From contig CAJTOU010000004.1 in NCBI GenBank assembly GCA_910577835.1, positions 61,652 to 121,483 on the forward strand: a DNA stretch of 59,832 nucleotides. The letters are read 5' to 3'. This stretch comes from an uncultured Lachnospiraceae bacterium (GTDB lineage Bacteria; Bacillota_A; Clostridia; Lachnospirales; Lachnospiraceae). The position numbers and the translations under genes were made by a program. Numbering within the stretch: the stretch's first letter is position 1; each line of letters opens with the position of its first letter. Positions 36,508 to 44,520 of this stretch are shown here, in pieces. A model generated the notes under the pieces. The model was given only the letters and a program-made list of their open reading frames with translations, had not been told where the DNA came from and searched no databases.

Positions 36508-37674
36508 ATGAAAAAAAGATTCTTGGCAGTGGTTATGTGTGTATGTCTTGGCATATCGATAGCAGGATGCGGTAAAGAAAGCGACTCAAAGGAGGATTCT
36601 ACAAAAGCAGAGGGAAAGGAAGAGAATAGCACAACTAATGACCTTTCTTCAGTAGTTCCATCAGAGCCGGCATATAAAGAGGAAGACTTAATTGATGATT
36701 CAGGAGAAGTAAAGGCGCTGGATTATGTAGAGCTGGCAAGTTATATAGGGCTTGAACTTACAAAGGAAATCACAGAAGTAACGGATGAAGATGTGCAGAC
36801 TGAAATGGAAAAGGCAAAGGTTGCGATAAAAGAAGAAAATGCCATTGTTGCAGACAAAGATACGGCTGTGATAGATTTTACAGGCAAACATGAAGGAGTG
36901 GCTTTTCAAGGAGGAACCGGCACAGACTATGAACTGGTAATAGGTTCGAATACTTTTATCAGCGGCTTTGAGGATGGACTTATCGGTGTAAAAAAGGGGG
37001 AAACAGTTGATTTAAATCTTACCTTTCCGGAAAATTATAAGAATGGGGAACTTGCGGGGAAAGATGTGGTTTTTACTGTGACAGTAAAGGATGTGAAAAG
37101 AAAACCAGAGCTGACAGATGAGTGGTTTCAAACCAATACGGAATATGCAGGGCTGGAGGAATATAAAACACAGGTACGACAACGCCTTGAAACAGAAGCA
37201 GACAGTGACGCACAATATATATTGGAAACAAATGCATTAAATACAGTTGTCGAAAATTCAAAGGTAAATAAATATTTTAAGTCTTTCGTTGAAGAAGGCG
37301 AGAAACAGTATGAAAATTATCTTCTCACATATGCATCTTACTATAATATGGGGCTGAGTGAATTTCTTGCTGCCAACAATATGTCTGAAGATGATTATGC
37401 AAATACAAAATCCAAACAGGGGGCAAGCTATGCTCAGGTAGCGATGATTGTGGATGCAATCGCAGAAGATGCGAAACTTACGACAGAAGATGAGGAATAT
37501 CAGAATCTTCTTGCAGATTTGGCCTCAGAGTATAATATGGATATAGATGGGCTGAATACTTTTTATGGAGAAAAAATGGTGTATACATCTGTTATGTCCG
37601 AGTATGTTATGAAGCATCTTGTAAATAATGCCAATGTAACAACAAAGACAGTTTCTGAAGATGAGACAAATTAA
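36508..37674 (+). CDS. Trigger-factor-like FKBP lipoprotein (peptidyl-prolyl isomerase)
   Basis: 388 residues. The signal MKKRFLAVVMCVCLGISI ends in lipobox AGC; a Lys/Glu/Ser linker follows. Residues about 120-205 are an FKBP domain (AVIDFTGKHEGVAFQGGTG, FISGFEDGLIGVKKGET, FPENYKN). A helical domain related to the trigger factor C-terminus runs to the end. Acting outside the membrane, it probably assists folding of secreted proteins. GGAAAGGA precedes the ATG. Confidence 0.88.
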   Translation: MKKRFLAVVMCVCLGISIAGCGKESDSKEDSTKAEGKEENSTTNDLSSVVPSEPAYKEEDLIDDSGEVKALDYVELASYIGLELTKEITEVTDEDVQTEMEKAKVAIKEENAIVADKDTAVIDFTGKHEGVAFQGGTGTDYELVIGSNTFISGFEDGLIGVKKGETVDLNLTFPENYKNGELAGKDVVFTVTVKDVKRKPELTDEWFQTNTEYAGLEEYKTQVRQRLETEADSDAQYILETNALNTVVENSKVNKYFKSFVEEGEKQYENYLLTYASYYNMGLSEFLAANNMSEDDYANTKSKQGASYAQVAMIVDAIAEDAKLTTEDEEYQNLLADLASEYNMDIDGLNTFYGEKMVYTSVMSEYVMKHLVNNANVTTKTVSEDETN

Positions 37675-37717
37675 GTTCTGTTTTTCACTGTTAAGGTTAA
37701 ATAAAAGCAAATGAAGA

Positions 37718-37746
37718 TTGACAACTTAAAAATTCTTTGTTAATAT
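37718..37746 (+). promoter_or_regulatory. Promoter of the thiamin operon
   Basis: TTGACA (37718-37723), 17-bp spacer, TAATAT (37741-37746). Transcription would begin near 37753, just before the leader structure. Confidence 0.8.
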
Positions 37747-37756
37747 AGAGTACAGA

Positions 37757-37819
37757 GTGTGGCAAGTCACACGAAGGGGTACACCACCGCGGGTGTAGTT
37801 TTCTTCGTGTGGCTTTTTT
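37757..37819 (+). ncRNA. HMP-PP riboswitch candidate (thiS motif), terminator-embedded
   Basis: GTGTG (37757-37761) can pair with CACAC (37768-37772) as an antiterminator. CACACGAAG (37768-37776) can instead pair with CTTCGTGTG (37803-37811), closing a hairpin that holds an inner ACACC/GGTGT stem (37781-37785 with 37792-37796) and ends in TTTTTT (37814-37819). The two folds exclude each other. Place (directly before thiS), size and an aptamer inside the terminator stem match the known thiS-motif riboswitch, which binds the thiamin precursor HMP-PP and stops transcription. It lacks the conserved boxes of a TPP riboswitch. Confidence 0.8.
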
Positions 37820-37874
37820 GTTTGCCTGAAAGCAGGCCGAGGTGCTACATATCTTATTAAGAGGAGCAGCATAT

Positions 37875-38069
37875 ATGAAGGTAAATGGCAAAGAAAGCAA
37901 ATTAAAAGAAAGCATACTGCTTTATGATTATTTAGAACAGCTTGGATATCGCACAGACAGGATTGCAGTAGAGCGGAATGGTCTGATTGTTCCAAGAGAC
38001 AACTATAAAAAATGTGTTTTGTCTGACAGCGATACACTGGAAATCGTTCATTTTGTAGGCGGAGGCTGA
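37875..38069 (+). CDS. thiS: Sulfur carrier protein ThiS
   Basis: 64 residues from ATG 37875, with AAGAGGAG upstream. Ubiquitin-like: MKVNGKESKLKES at the start, and the obligatory C-terminal Gly tail VHFVGGG, whose last Gly is adenylated by ThiF and becomes a thiocarboxylate. First gene of thiS-thiF-thiG-thiH-thiE-thiD. Confidence 0.93.
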   Translation: MKVNGKESKLKESILLYDYLEQLGYRTDRIAVERNGLIVPRDNYKKCVLSDSDTLEIVHFVGGG

Positions 38070-38091
38070 GAAAAGGAGAAGAAGAGATAGA

Positions 38092-38709
38092 ATGACAGAA
38101 CAAGAATATAAAGATATCTGTGTTCAGAGATTTGGTATTGAGATTTATGAAAGGCTTAAAAAGTCCAGAGTGGCCATTGCAGGTCTTGGAGGTCTTGGCT
38201 CTCATATAGCGGTTATGCTGGCAAGAAGCTGTGTGGGTACTTTGCATTTAATAGATTTTGATATGGTGGATATCAGTAATTTAAACAGGCAGGAGTATTA
38301 TGTACAGCATATAGGCAGGCCGAAAACAGAATGTCTGAAAGAGAAATTAACAGAAATCAATCCATTTATTCATATTTTGACAGATAATGTACGGGTGACA
38401 AAAGAAAATCTTCAGGAGCTTTTTAAAGACGAGACAATTGTCTGTGAGGCATTTGACCGGGCAGATGAGAAGGCAATGCTGGTAAATGGTATATTGGAAA
38501 GACTGCCATATATCCGGTTGATATCCGGTTCCGGTATGGCAGGCTTTGGGGATGCAAACGAGATTCGAACAAGAAAAGTTTTTCAAAACTTTTATTTATG
38601 TGGAGATGAAAAGACTGATTCAGGAGATGGAGCAGGATTAATGGCTCCAAGAGTCTGCATTTGTGCGGGGCATCAGGCAAATCAGGCAGTACAGCTTATT
38701 TTGCAGTAA
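38092..38709 (+). CDS. thiF: ThiS adenylyltransferase ThiF
   Basis: 205 residues. The ATP-binding Rossmann motif is VAIAGLGGLGSHIAVMLARS, followed by LIDFDMVDISNLNRQEY, which holds the adenylation residues of E1-like enzymes. It lacks the extra zinc-binding region of long ThiF/MoeB proteins, typical of the short clostridial form. It activates the C-terminal Gly of ThiS. Confidence 0.92.
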   Translation: MTEQEYKDICVQRFGIEIYERLKKSRVAIAGLGGLGSHIAVMLARSCVGTLHLIDFDMVDISNLNRQEYYVQHIGRPKTECLKEKLTEINPFIHILTDNVRVTKENLQELFKDETIVCEAFDRADEKAMLVNGILERLPYIRLISGSGMAGFGDANEIRTRKVFQNFYLCGDEKTDSGDGAGLMAPRVCICAGHQANQAVQLILQ

Positions 38710-38902
38710 GAACAGGAAGAAACAGAAAAAATATTAAAAGCAAAAATGTCAAAAACAAAAGTAAAAGATAACAAATTTAGGAAATTATCAAAAAAGTGGA
38801 AAAAATGATAAATTCACAAGCAGAACAAAAGAGTTGACAAGAGTAAAAAATAGATAAGAATAAAAAATTGAATAAAAATAAAAACAAGAGAGAGGAAAAG
38901 AA
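38710..38902. other. A-rich spacer between thiF and thiG
   Basis: Strongly purine-biased low-complexity sequence (AAAAACAAAAG, AGAATAAAAAATTGAATAAA and similar). I see no ORF. It ends with GAGAGAGGAAAAG, the thiG ribosome site. Confidence 0.5.
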
Positions 38903-39670
38903 ATGAAGAAAGATGATAAACTTATAATTGGAGGTCATGAATTTACCTCGCGTTTTATTTTGGGTTCAGGAAAATATAATTTAAGGCTTATTAAAGCAGC
39001 GGTGGAAAACGCGGGAGCACAGATAATTACCCTTGCACTTCGACGCGCGAATACAGAATCGGAAGAAAATATTCTTGATTTTATACCAGAGAATGTAACA
39101 CTTCTTCCAAATACTTCAGGGGCACGAAACGCTGAGGAAGCAGTGCGTATCGCAAATCTGGCAAGAGAGGTAGGGTGCGGAGACTTTATAAAAATAGAGA
39201 TTATCCATGATTCCAAGTATCTGCTTCCAGATAACCATGAAACAGTTAAGGCAACGGAAATTCTTGCAAAACAGGGGTTTATTGTTATGCCTTATATGTA
39301 TCCAGATTTAAATACTGCCAGAGAGCTTGTAAGTGCGGGTGCGGCTTCTGTTATGCCATTGGCTGCGCCGATTGGCTCCAATAAAGGTCTTGCCACAAAG
39401 GAATTTATTAAAATTCTTATAGAAGAGATTGACCTTCCGATTATTGTGGATGCGGGAATCGGGCGCCCTTCACAGGCATGTGAGGTGATGGAAATGGGAG
39501 CGGCTGCTGTTATGGCAAATACAGCTATTGCCACAGCAAAAGATATACCTCTTATGGCTGAAGCATTTGGCAAGGCAATAGAGGCAGGAAGAACCGCGTA
39601 TCTTGCCGGACTTGGACGCGTAAGGGATGCAGCAAGTGCCTCATCACCGTTGACCGGATTTTTACAGTAG
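38903..39670 (+). CDS. thiG: Thiazole synthase ThiG
   Basis: 255 residues, TIM-barrel. FILGSGKYNLRLIKAA, ITLALRRANTES, LPNTSGARNAEEAVRIA and the Schiff-base Lys region DFIKIEIIHDSKYLLPD are clear, as are LAAPIGSNKGLATKEFI and DAGIGRPSQACEVMEMGAAA. It joins DXP, ThiS thiocarboxylate and dehydroglycine into the thiazole phosphate. Works with ThiH two genes' distance downstream. Confidence 0.96.
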   Translation: MKKDDKLIIGGHEFTSRFILGSGKYNLRLIKAAVENAGAQIITLALRRANTESEENILDFIPENVTLLPNTSGARNAEEAVRIANLAREVGCGDFIKIEIIHDSKYLLPDNHETVKATEILAKQGFIVMPYMYPDLNTARELVSAGAASVMPLAAPIGSNKGLATKEFIKILIEEIDLPIIVDAGIGRPSQACEVMEMGAAAVMANTAIATAKDIPLMAEAFGKAIEAGRTAYLAGLGRVRDAASASSPLTGFLQ

Positions 39671-39742
39671 ATACATTTATAAGAAAAAGATTAAAAATCG
39701 GTTAGAAAGGAAGGTTTAATAACTGAATTAAACAAGGAAATT

Positions 39743-39880
39743 AAGAGATTAGACTTAAAACAAATTTGAGAGATTAGGCTTAAAAGGAAACTTGTGGAAT
39801 TATGTTTAAAAACAAAATTTGAAAGTTTAATTTAAAAGTTAAATTTGGAGCATTAAATACAAAACTGAAAATTAAACTTG
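39743..39880 (+). repeat. Decayed 26-bp tandem repeat between thiG and thiH
   Basis: About five imperfect units, each close to AGAGATTAG-C-TTAAAA-CAAA-TTTG, at 39743, 39769, 39795, 39822 and 39848 (the last longer). They are non-coding and have no dyad symmetry. Cause unknown, perhaps replication slippage. Confidence 0.6.
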
Positions 39881-39905
39881 AAAAAGAGCTTTAAGAAGGA
39901 AAATT

Positions 39906-41120
39906 ATGATGTCAACAGATATAAATGAAAGTATTTTAAGTGAAACAGTCAAACGGGATATGGAGAAAGCCCGCACCAGTCATATGGAATATCTAGAGGA
40001 CATGGAGGTGCTTTCAGATTCAAATATTATGGAACAGGTGCTCTCTGCAATAAAAAATTATGATTATAATCAGTATACAGAAAAAGATGTAAGACATGCT
40101 CTGGATAAAGAGAGCAGAGGACAGGACGAGTTTGCAGCGCTTTTATCGCCTGCTGCAGATGCTTTTCTGGAGGAAATGGCAGAAAAAGCCACGTTAGAAA
40201 CAAGAAAGCATTTTGGGAACAGTGTCTATCTGTTTACTCCGCTGTATATTTCTAATTATTGTGAAAACTATTGTGTATACTGTGGATTTAACTGTCATAA
40301 CAAAATTAAGAGAGCCAGACTTGATATGGAAGGCATTGAGCGGGAGATGGCTGCCATTGCGAAAACCGGTCTGGAGGAAATTTTGCTTTTGACAGGAGAG
40401 AGTCGAAAGATGTCAGACATCAGCTATATTGGGGAGGCATGTAAAATTGCCCGAAAATATTTTAAAATGACAGGGCTTGAGGTATATCCGATGAATTCTG
40501 ATGAGTATGCATATCTTCACCAGTGTGGTGCAGATTATGTTACAGTATTTCAGGAAACCTATAATCCGGATAAATATGAGACGCTCCATTTATCCGGTCA
40601 TAAACGAATTTTTCCATATCGCTTTTATGCACAGGAGCGTGCTCTGCGGGGAGGTATGAGAGGGGTGGCATTTGCTGCTTTGCTCGGACTAGATGATTTC
40701 AGAAAGGATGCATTTGCAACTGGTATGCATGCGTATCTGCTCCAGAGAAAATATCCTCATGCAGAAATATCGTTTTCCTGTCCAAGACTGCGCCCGATTG
40801 TAAACAATGATAAAATTAATCCAATGAATGTACACGAGAGACAGCTTTTGCAGGTAATGACGGCATACCGCCTGTTTATGCCGTTTGCGGGAATGACGAT
40901 TTCCACAAGAGAAAGAGCAGGTTTTCGGGACCATGTAATAGGAATGGCTGCTACCAAAATTTCAGCAGGAGTAAGCACCGGAATCGGAAGTCATGCAGAA
41001 GATGAAAACAGGGGAGATGACCAGTTTGAGATTGCAGATGGAAGAGATGTAAATCAGGTAATAGCAGCCATCAGAGAGAGAGGTTTGCAGCCGGTAATGA
41101 ATGATTATGTATTTGTATAA
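39906..41120 (+). CDS. thiH: 2-iminoacetate synthase ThiH (radical SAM)
   Basis: 404 residues. The radical-SAM cluster motif is CENYCVYC (about 117-124), followed by GFNCHN. Later features are ILLLTGESRKMSDISYIGEA, GLEVYPMNSDEYAYL and ETYNPDKYETLH. It cleaves tyrosine to make dehydroglycine, the oxygen-sensitive route of anaerobes that replaces ThiO. AAGAAGG precedes the ATG. Its end overlaps the thiE start. Confidence 0.95.
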   Translation: MMSTDINESILSETVKRDMEKARTSHMEYLEDMEVLSDSNIMEQVLSAIKNYDYNQYTEKDVRHALDKESRGQDEFAALLSPAADAFLEEMAEKATLETRKHFGNSVYLFTPLYISNYCENYCVYCGFNCHNKIKRARLDMEGIEREMAAIAKTGLEEILLLTGESRKMSDISYIGEACKIARKYFKMTGLEVYPMNSDEYAYLHQCGADYVTVFQETYNPDKYETLHLSGHKRIFPYRFYAQERALRGGMRGVAFAALLGLDDFRKDAFATGMHAYLLQRKYPHAEISFSCPRLRPIVNNDKINPMNVHERQLLQVMTAYRLFMPFAGMTISTRERAGFRDHVIGMAATKISAGVSTGIGSHAEDENRGDDQFEIADGRDVNQVIAAIRERGLQPVMNDYVFV

Positions 41121-41778
41121 AAAAATAGCAATTACAGACAGAGAGCTGTTTCTTGAGATTTACAGGGAAAGATTCAGAGCAGAGAAGGAAAATTGTAATA
41201 AAGAAATATGCAATAAGGATATATATGGGGAAGAAATATATAATAAAAAAACCTGTAATAAGGAAGCTTATATTGAGCATCTTGTAAAGCTTGCAAAGAG
41301 AGTAGATTTGATGATTTTGCGGGAAAAAAATCTTAATATAGAGGAATATAAAAATCTTGCACAAAATCTTTTAGCTGCTCTGGAAAACAAGGATATGCTT
41401 GTTCTTCATACACATATAAAAACAGCCTTTCAAATTAATTATAAAAAAATTCATCTGCCTTTCAATATTTTTTGTGAAAATCTTTCTTTGCTGCATAAAT
41501 TTGACCTGACAGGCGTATCCATACACTCTTTAGAAGAGGCGCGTTTTGCCGAGAAGCACGGGGCAGACTATATTATTGCAGGACATATTTTTCAAACACA
41601 ATGTAAAAAAGATTTAAAGCCAAAGGGGCTTGACTTTTTAGAGAATATCTGTAAAAATATAAAGATACCAGTATATGCTTTGGGAGGAATTACAGAGAAA
41701 AATGAACTGGATACGATTAGGGCCGGTGCTCTTGGCGCCTGCCGTATGTCCGATTATATGAAAGATACAATCAGTTGA
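41107..41778 (+). CDS. thiE: Thiamine-phosphate synthase/TenI-like protein with repeat insert
   Basis: 223 residues from ATG 41107 (41101 is also possible). It overlaps the thiH end. TIM-barrel features of ThiE/TenI are DLMILREKNLNIEEYKNLAQ, GVSIHSLEEARFAEKHGADY, IIAGHIFQTQCKKD and VYALGGITEKNELDTIRAGA. Near the N-terminus (about 28-55) an unusual Asn/Lys/Cys/Tyr-rich insert of five-residue near-repeats (CNKE, CNKD, YGEE, YNKK, CNKE) is absent from typical members. Context favours joining of thiazole-P and HMP-PP; a TenI-type isomerase is the alternative. Confidence 0.85.
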   Translation: MYLYKKIAITDRELFLEIYRERFRAEKENCNKEICNKDIYGEEIYNKKTCNKEAYIEHLVKLAKRVDLMILREKNLNIEEYKNLAQNLLAALENKDMLVLHTHIKTAFQINYKKIHLPFNIFCENLSLLHKFDLTGVSIHSLEEARFAEKHGADYIIAGHIFQTQCKKDLKPKGLDFLENICKNIKIPVYALGGITEKNELDTIRAGALGACRMSDYMKDTIS

Positions 41779-41860
41779 AAGTTAATTGCTTAATGATGTA
41801 GCCTGCCAAAGGTTGATTGCTCAATAATACAACCAAACTTTGTTTGATGGATAAAATTTT
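41779..41860 (+). repeat. Decayed direct repeat between thiE and thiD
   Basis: Two roughly 32-bp imperfect copies: one starts AGTTAATTGCTTAATGATGT near 41780, the other GGTTGATTGCTCAATAATAC near 41812. Non-coding. Confidence 0.45.
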
Positions 41861-41881
41861 ATGCATAAAGAGGTGAAAACC

Positions 41882-42676
41882 ATGAAAACAGTGCTTACAA
41901 TAGCAGGCAGTGATTGTGGCGGTGCAGGTGGGATTCAGGCGGATATAAAAACGATTACGGCCCACAAATTATATGCCACATCTGTCATTACATCAATGAC
42001 AGCACAAAATACAACAGGTGTCTATGATATTCAGGAATCTACGCCTAAATTTTTGGGAAGACAGATAGATTGTGTATTTCAGGATATTTATCCCGATGCG
42101 GTAAAAATCGGCATGGTGTCCAGTGAAGAACTTATTGAAGTAATTGCATGTAAAATGGAGGAATATCATGTAAAAAATCTGGTCCTTGATACGAATATCG
42201 TATCAAACAGTGGAAGGGCGCTGATTGGGAGCAAGGCGGAAAGAATTATTTTGATGCGGCTTTTTCCTATGGCTTCCCTGATACTTCCAAGTATTCCGGA
42301 AGCGGAAACTATCAGTGGAATCAGCATTGACAGTATAGAGGATATGGGCGCGGCGGCCGGAATTATTTCTCAGAAATACGGAGTCAGAGGGATATTTTTC
42401 CGAGAAGGACATAGGATAACCGAAAAAGGAGATATGCTTTTTGAGAATGGAAAAATTACCTGGATAGAAGGAATATATAAAGAGAGCACCAAAAGTATGG
42501 GTAAAGGCTGTGCACTGTCAGCCGCGGCTGCATGTAATCTGGCAAAAGGAGAGATATTGACGGAAAGTGTCAGAAAGGCAAAGCAGTATGCCAAAATGGC
42601 GGCAGAAAACAGTCTTGAGCTTGGAAAAGGTAAAAATCCGATTAATCATTTTTTTGAAATAACGGAAAAAGTTTGA
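41882..42676 (+). CDS. thiD: HMP/HMP-P kinase
   Basis: 264 residues from ATG 41882 (AGAGGTG upstream). Ribokinase-fold motifs are VLTIAGSDCGGAGGIQADIK, DTNIVSNSGRALIG and ILPSIPEAETISG. The C-terminal segment is STKSMGKGCALSAAAAC, where the usual DTTGAGCTFSAA anion-hole element is altered to KSMGKGC. It makes HMP-PP, the proposed ligand of the riboswitch heading this operon. No thiC is in the window. Confidence 0.9.
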   Translation: MKTVLTIAGSDCGGAGGIQADIKTITAHKLYATSVITSMTAQNTTGVYDIQESTPKFLGRQIDCVFQDIYPDAVKIGMVSSEELIEVIACKMEEYHVKNLVLDTNIVSNSGRALIGSKAERIILMRLFPMASLILPSIPEAETISGISIDSIEDMGAAAGIISQKYGVRGIFFREGHRITEKGDMLFENGKITWIEGIYKESTKSMGKGCALSAAAACNLAKGEILTESVRKAKQYAKMAAENSLELGKGKNPINHFFEITEKV

Positions 42677-42701
42677 CAATTATTAAAAAATCGGTTATAC
42701 T
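42673..42701 (+). promoter_or_regulatory. Promoter of the SRP RNA gene
   Basis: TTGACA (42673-42678), 17-bp spacer, TATACT (42696-42701). It overlaps the thiD stop codon. Confidence 0.85.
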
Positions 42702-42724
42702 ATCTGTGTTTCATGTCATAAGAT

Positions 42725-42990
42725 TTCCACGCAGCCGGGGAGCCAGCGGTGCCCTGTACCTGCAATCCGCTTTAGCAGGGGTGATGTTCTTCCTAGGGTA
42801 TTTCTTTGTGGAGCAGCCTTTTATAAGTGGCGTTGACGTTTGGGTCTTGCGCAATGAGAATTTATGAACCGTGTCAGGTCAGGAATGGAGCAGCACTAAG
42901 TAAAACCTCTCATGTGCCGCGAGGGTGCCTGAGCTGAGTTAACTGTAAGAGTAACGTTCATGAAGGATATTCAAAGAAGAACGCGTGGAA
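42725..42990 (+). ncRNA. ffs: Signal recognition particle RNA, large type
   Basis: The 5' end TTCCACGC (42725-42732) pairs with the 3' end GCGTGGAA (42983-42990), giving about 266 nt, the size of the large SRP RNA with an Alu domain found in Bacillus and Clostridia. The Ffh-binding tip is recognisable as GTCAGGTCAGGAATGGAGCA (from about 42873), followed by CACTAAG. The first part (GCCGGGGAGCC and neighbours) forms the Alu domain. It directs signal-peptide-bearing ribosomes to the membrane. Confidence 0.93.
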
Positions 42991-43005
42991 TTTAAGATAA
43001 ATTAT

Positions 43006-43065
43006 GCAATCAATGTTTGTGTTGATTGCGAAATCATGCAACCAGCATATATGTTGATTGCATTT
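43006..43065 (+). terminator. Terminator region after the SRP RNA gene
   Basis: GCAATCAA (43006-43013) pairs with TTGATTGC (43022-43029). A second related hairpin follows (TGCAACCA with TGTTGATTGCA) and ends near a TTTTCC tract. Confidence 0.6.
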
Positions 43066-43117
43066 TCCATTTTACGGGAAAGTATTTGGAAAATTTCTAT
43101 TTTTCTCGATAAAAATT

Positions 43118-43164
43118 ACACAGTTTAATATACACTTGCATTTAGGATTGAAATTAAACTGTGT
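43118..43164 (-). terminator. Terminator of cluster C
   Basis: 12-bp perfect arms ACACAGTTTAAT (43118-43129) and ATTAAACTGTGT (43153-43164). On the minus strand the stem is followed by AATTTTTAT. Confidence 0.7.
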
Positions 43165-43198
43165 ACTGTTATAATTTTTGATATTTTGATGCGTTTGA

Positions 43199-43888
43199 TT
43201 AATCAGGCTGATAACTATTAATAATATCCTTTTTAAATAAAGCAAACTTATCAATGGATTCCTGATTGTTAAAAAAGAATTCATTTTCTTTTGCTTCTTT
43301 ATATGAAATAGCAGATGCATAATTAACTTCACTTTCTAATGGAATATTAACAATATCTGTATAGGAGAAAACCGGATTAATTCTAAATTCATCTGAAAAT
43401 AAAAATATATCATTTTGGTTACCATTTTCTAATTTTCTTGATAAAAATACTAAATATTTATTTCCTTTTTTCATTTGATTTGTATATCCCATATTAATTA
43501 TCGGCTTTCCATTAATCAGTGCTTCTTCGTCATCTTTTGTCTCAATGAGATTTGACATTAATATGGATATTTCCTGTCCTTCCTGAAAATCATTTCCAAC
43601 AAATATTTTATCAATTGTCACTTTTTGTGTTGCACAGCTATAACGAAAGTAATAATCTGATTCACATGTTACAGCTAAAATAATTGGCTGGTTTTTCAAC
43701 TCGTTCGACATTACTTCAATCTGCATTTCAACTGACTGCTCTGTCAGTATACCAGTTGCATAATTTTCTAATGGAGTATCCACCTCGTTTAAATTTGTAT
43801 ATCCCTGCTTTTGATACAAACCAGCAATAACCATTATAGTAAAACAAATAATTAATAAGCTGATATATTTATGTCTGATTATTATCAT
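43199..43888 (-). CDS. Cluster C: membrane-anchored extracytoplasmic protein
   Basis: About 229 residues if started at ATG 43888; an upstream in-frame ATG at 43930 overlaps the ATPase gene. An N-terminal membrane anchor (YISLLIICFTIMVIAGLY) is followed by an outside domain of about 190 residues. It contains VTIDKIFVGNDFQEGQEISI and GNKYLVFLSRKLENG, a strand-rich pattern seen in uncharacterised surface proteins. Clusters A and B have a lipoprotein instead and I see no sequence likeness to it. It may replace that function at the opposite end of the operon. Confidence 0.7.
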   Translation of the reverse strand: MIIIRHKYISLLIICFTIMVIAGLYQKQGYTNLNEVDTPLENYATGILTEQSVEMQIEVMSNELKNQPIILAVTCESDYYFRYSCATQKVTIDKIFVGNDFQEGQEISILMSNLIETKDDEEALINGKPIINMGYTNQMKKGNKYLVFLSRKLENGNQNDIFLFSDEFRINPVFSYTDIVNIPLESEVNYASAISYKEAKENEFFFNNQESIDKFALFKKDIINSYQPD

Positions 43889-44519
43889 CTTTTTTTGAAA
43901 TATGTCCTTTCTCAATAATATATACCTCATCTGCCAGCATTTCTATATCTTCTTTATTATGGCTTGCCAACAGAATAATTGTTCCGTTTTTTTTCGCATC
44001 CTTAATTAACTCTCTGATTGTAGATACTCCATTTTCATCCAATGCATTTGTTGGTTCGTCAAGCATCAGTATTCTGGGTGATTCCATTAATGCTTGAGCT
44101 ATTACAATTCGTTGTTTCATTCCTAATGAGTATTTTCTAAATGGTCTTTTATCATCAGGATTAAGTCCGACTTTGGTTATTATATCCCTTATTTGGTTAT
44201 CAGTTACTTTTTCATTTAATTTAGCCAAAAGCTGTAAATTGCGAAATCCGGTAAGTTCAGGATATAATCCGGCATTCTCAATTAACAGGCCTAAATCCGG
44301 CAGTACTTTTATATCTTTTCCTAATATTTTTCCGTTATATTCCACACTGCCTTCACTAATTTTCATTAAACCGGACAGCGCCCGGAAAAGCATTGTTTTT
44401 CCGGAACCATTTCTTCCCACAAAACCATAAATTATTCCATTATTCATCTCCAGATTAATATTTTCTAAAATCGGAATACCTCTTATATATTTACATACAT
44501 TTTTTGCCACTAAACTCAT
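43869..44519 (-). CDS. Cluster C: ABC transporter ATPase
   Basis: 216 residues from ATG 44519 (GGAGG upstream). Walker A GRNGSGKT, signature YSLGMKQR, Walker B ILMLDEPTNALD, H-loop LLASHN. Related to the cluster A and B ATPases, including the GLNPDDKRPFRKYSLGM context, but the most diverged of the three. Confidence 0.9.
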   Translation of the reverse strand: MSLVAKNVCKYIRGIPILENINLEMNNGIIYGFVGRNGSGKTMLFRALSGLMKISEGSVEYNGKILGKDIKVLPDLGLLIENAGLYPELTGFRNLQLLAKLNEKVTDNQIRDIITKVGLNPDDKRPFRKYSLGMKQRIVIAQALMESPRILMLDEPTNALDENGVSTIRELIKDAKKNGTIILLASHNKEDIEMLADEVYIIEKGHISKKDDNNQT

Positions 44520-44520
44520 T

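Noticed and set aside
37753..37830. TPP riboswitch before thiS
   Set aside because: The conserved TPP boxes (CTGAGA, ACCTGATCTGG-like) are absent and the leader is only about 65 nt; the thiS-motif structure explains it better.
42673..42867. Protein-coding frame in the SRP RNA region
   Set aside because: It starts inside the promoter, has no ribosome site, and the region folds as SRP RNA with matching ends.
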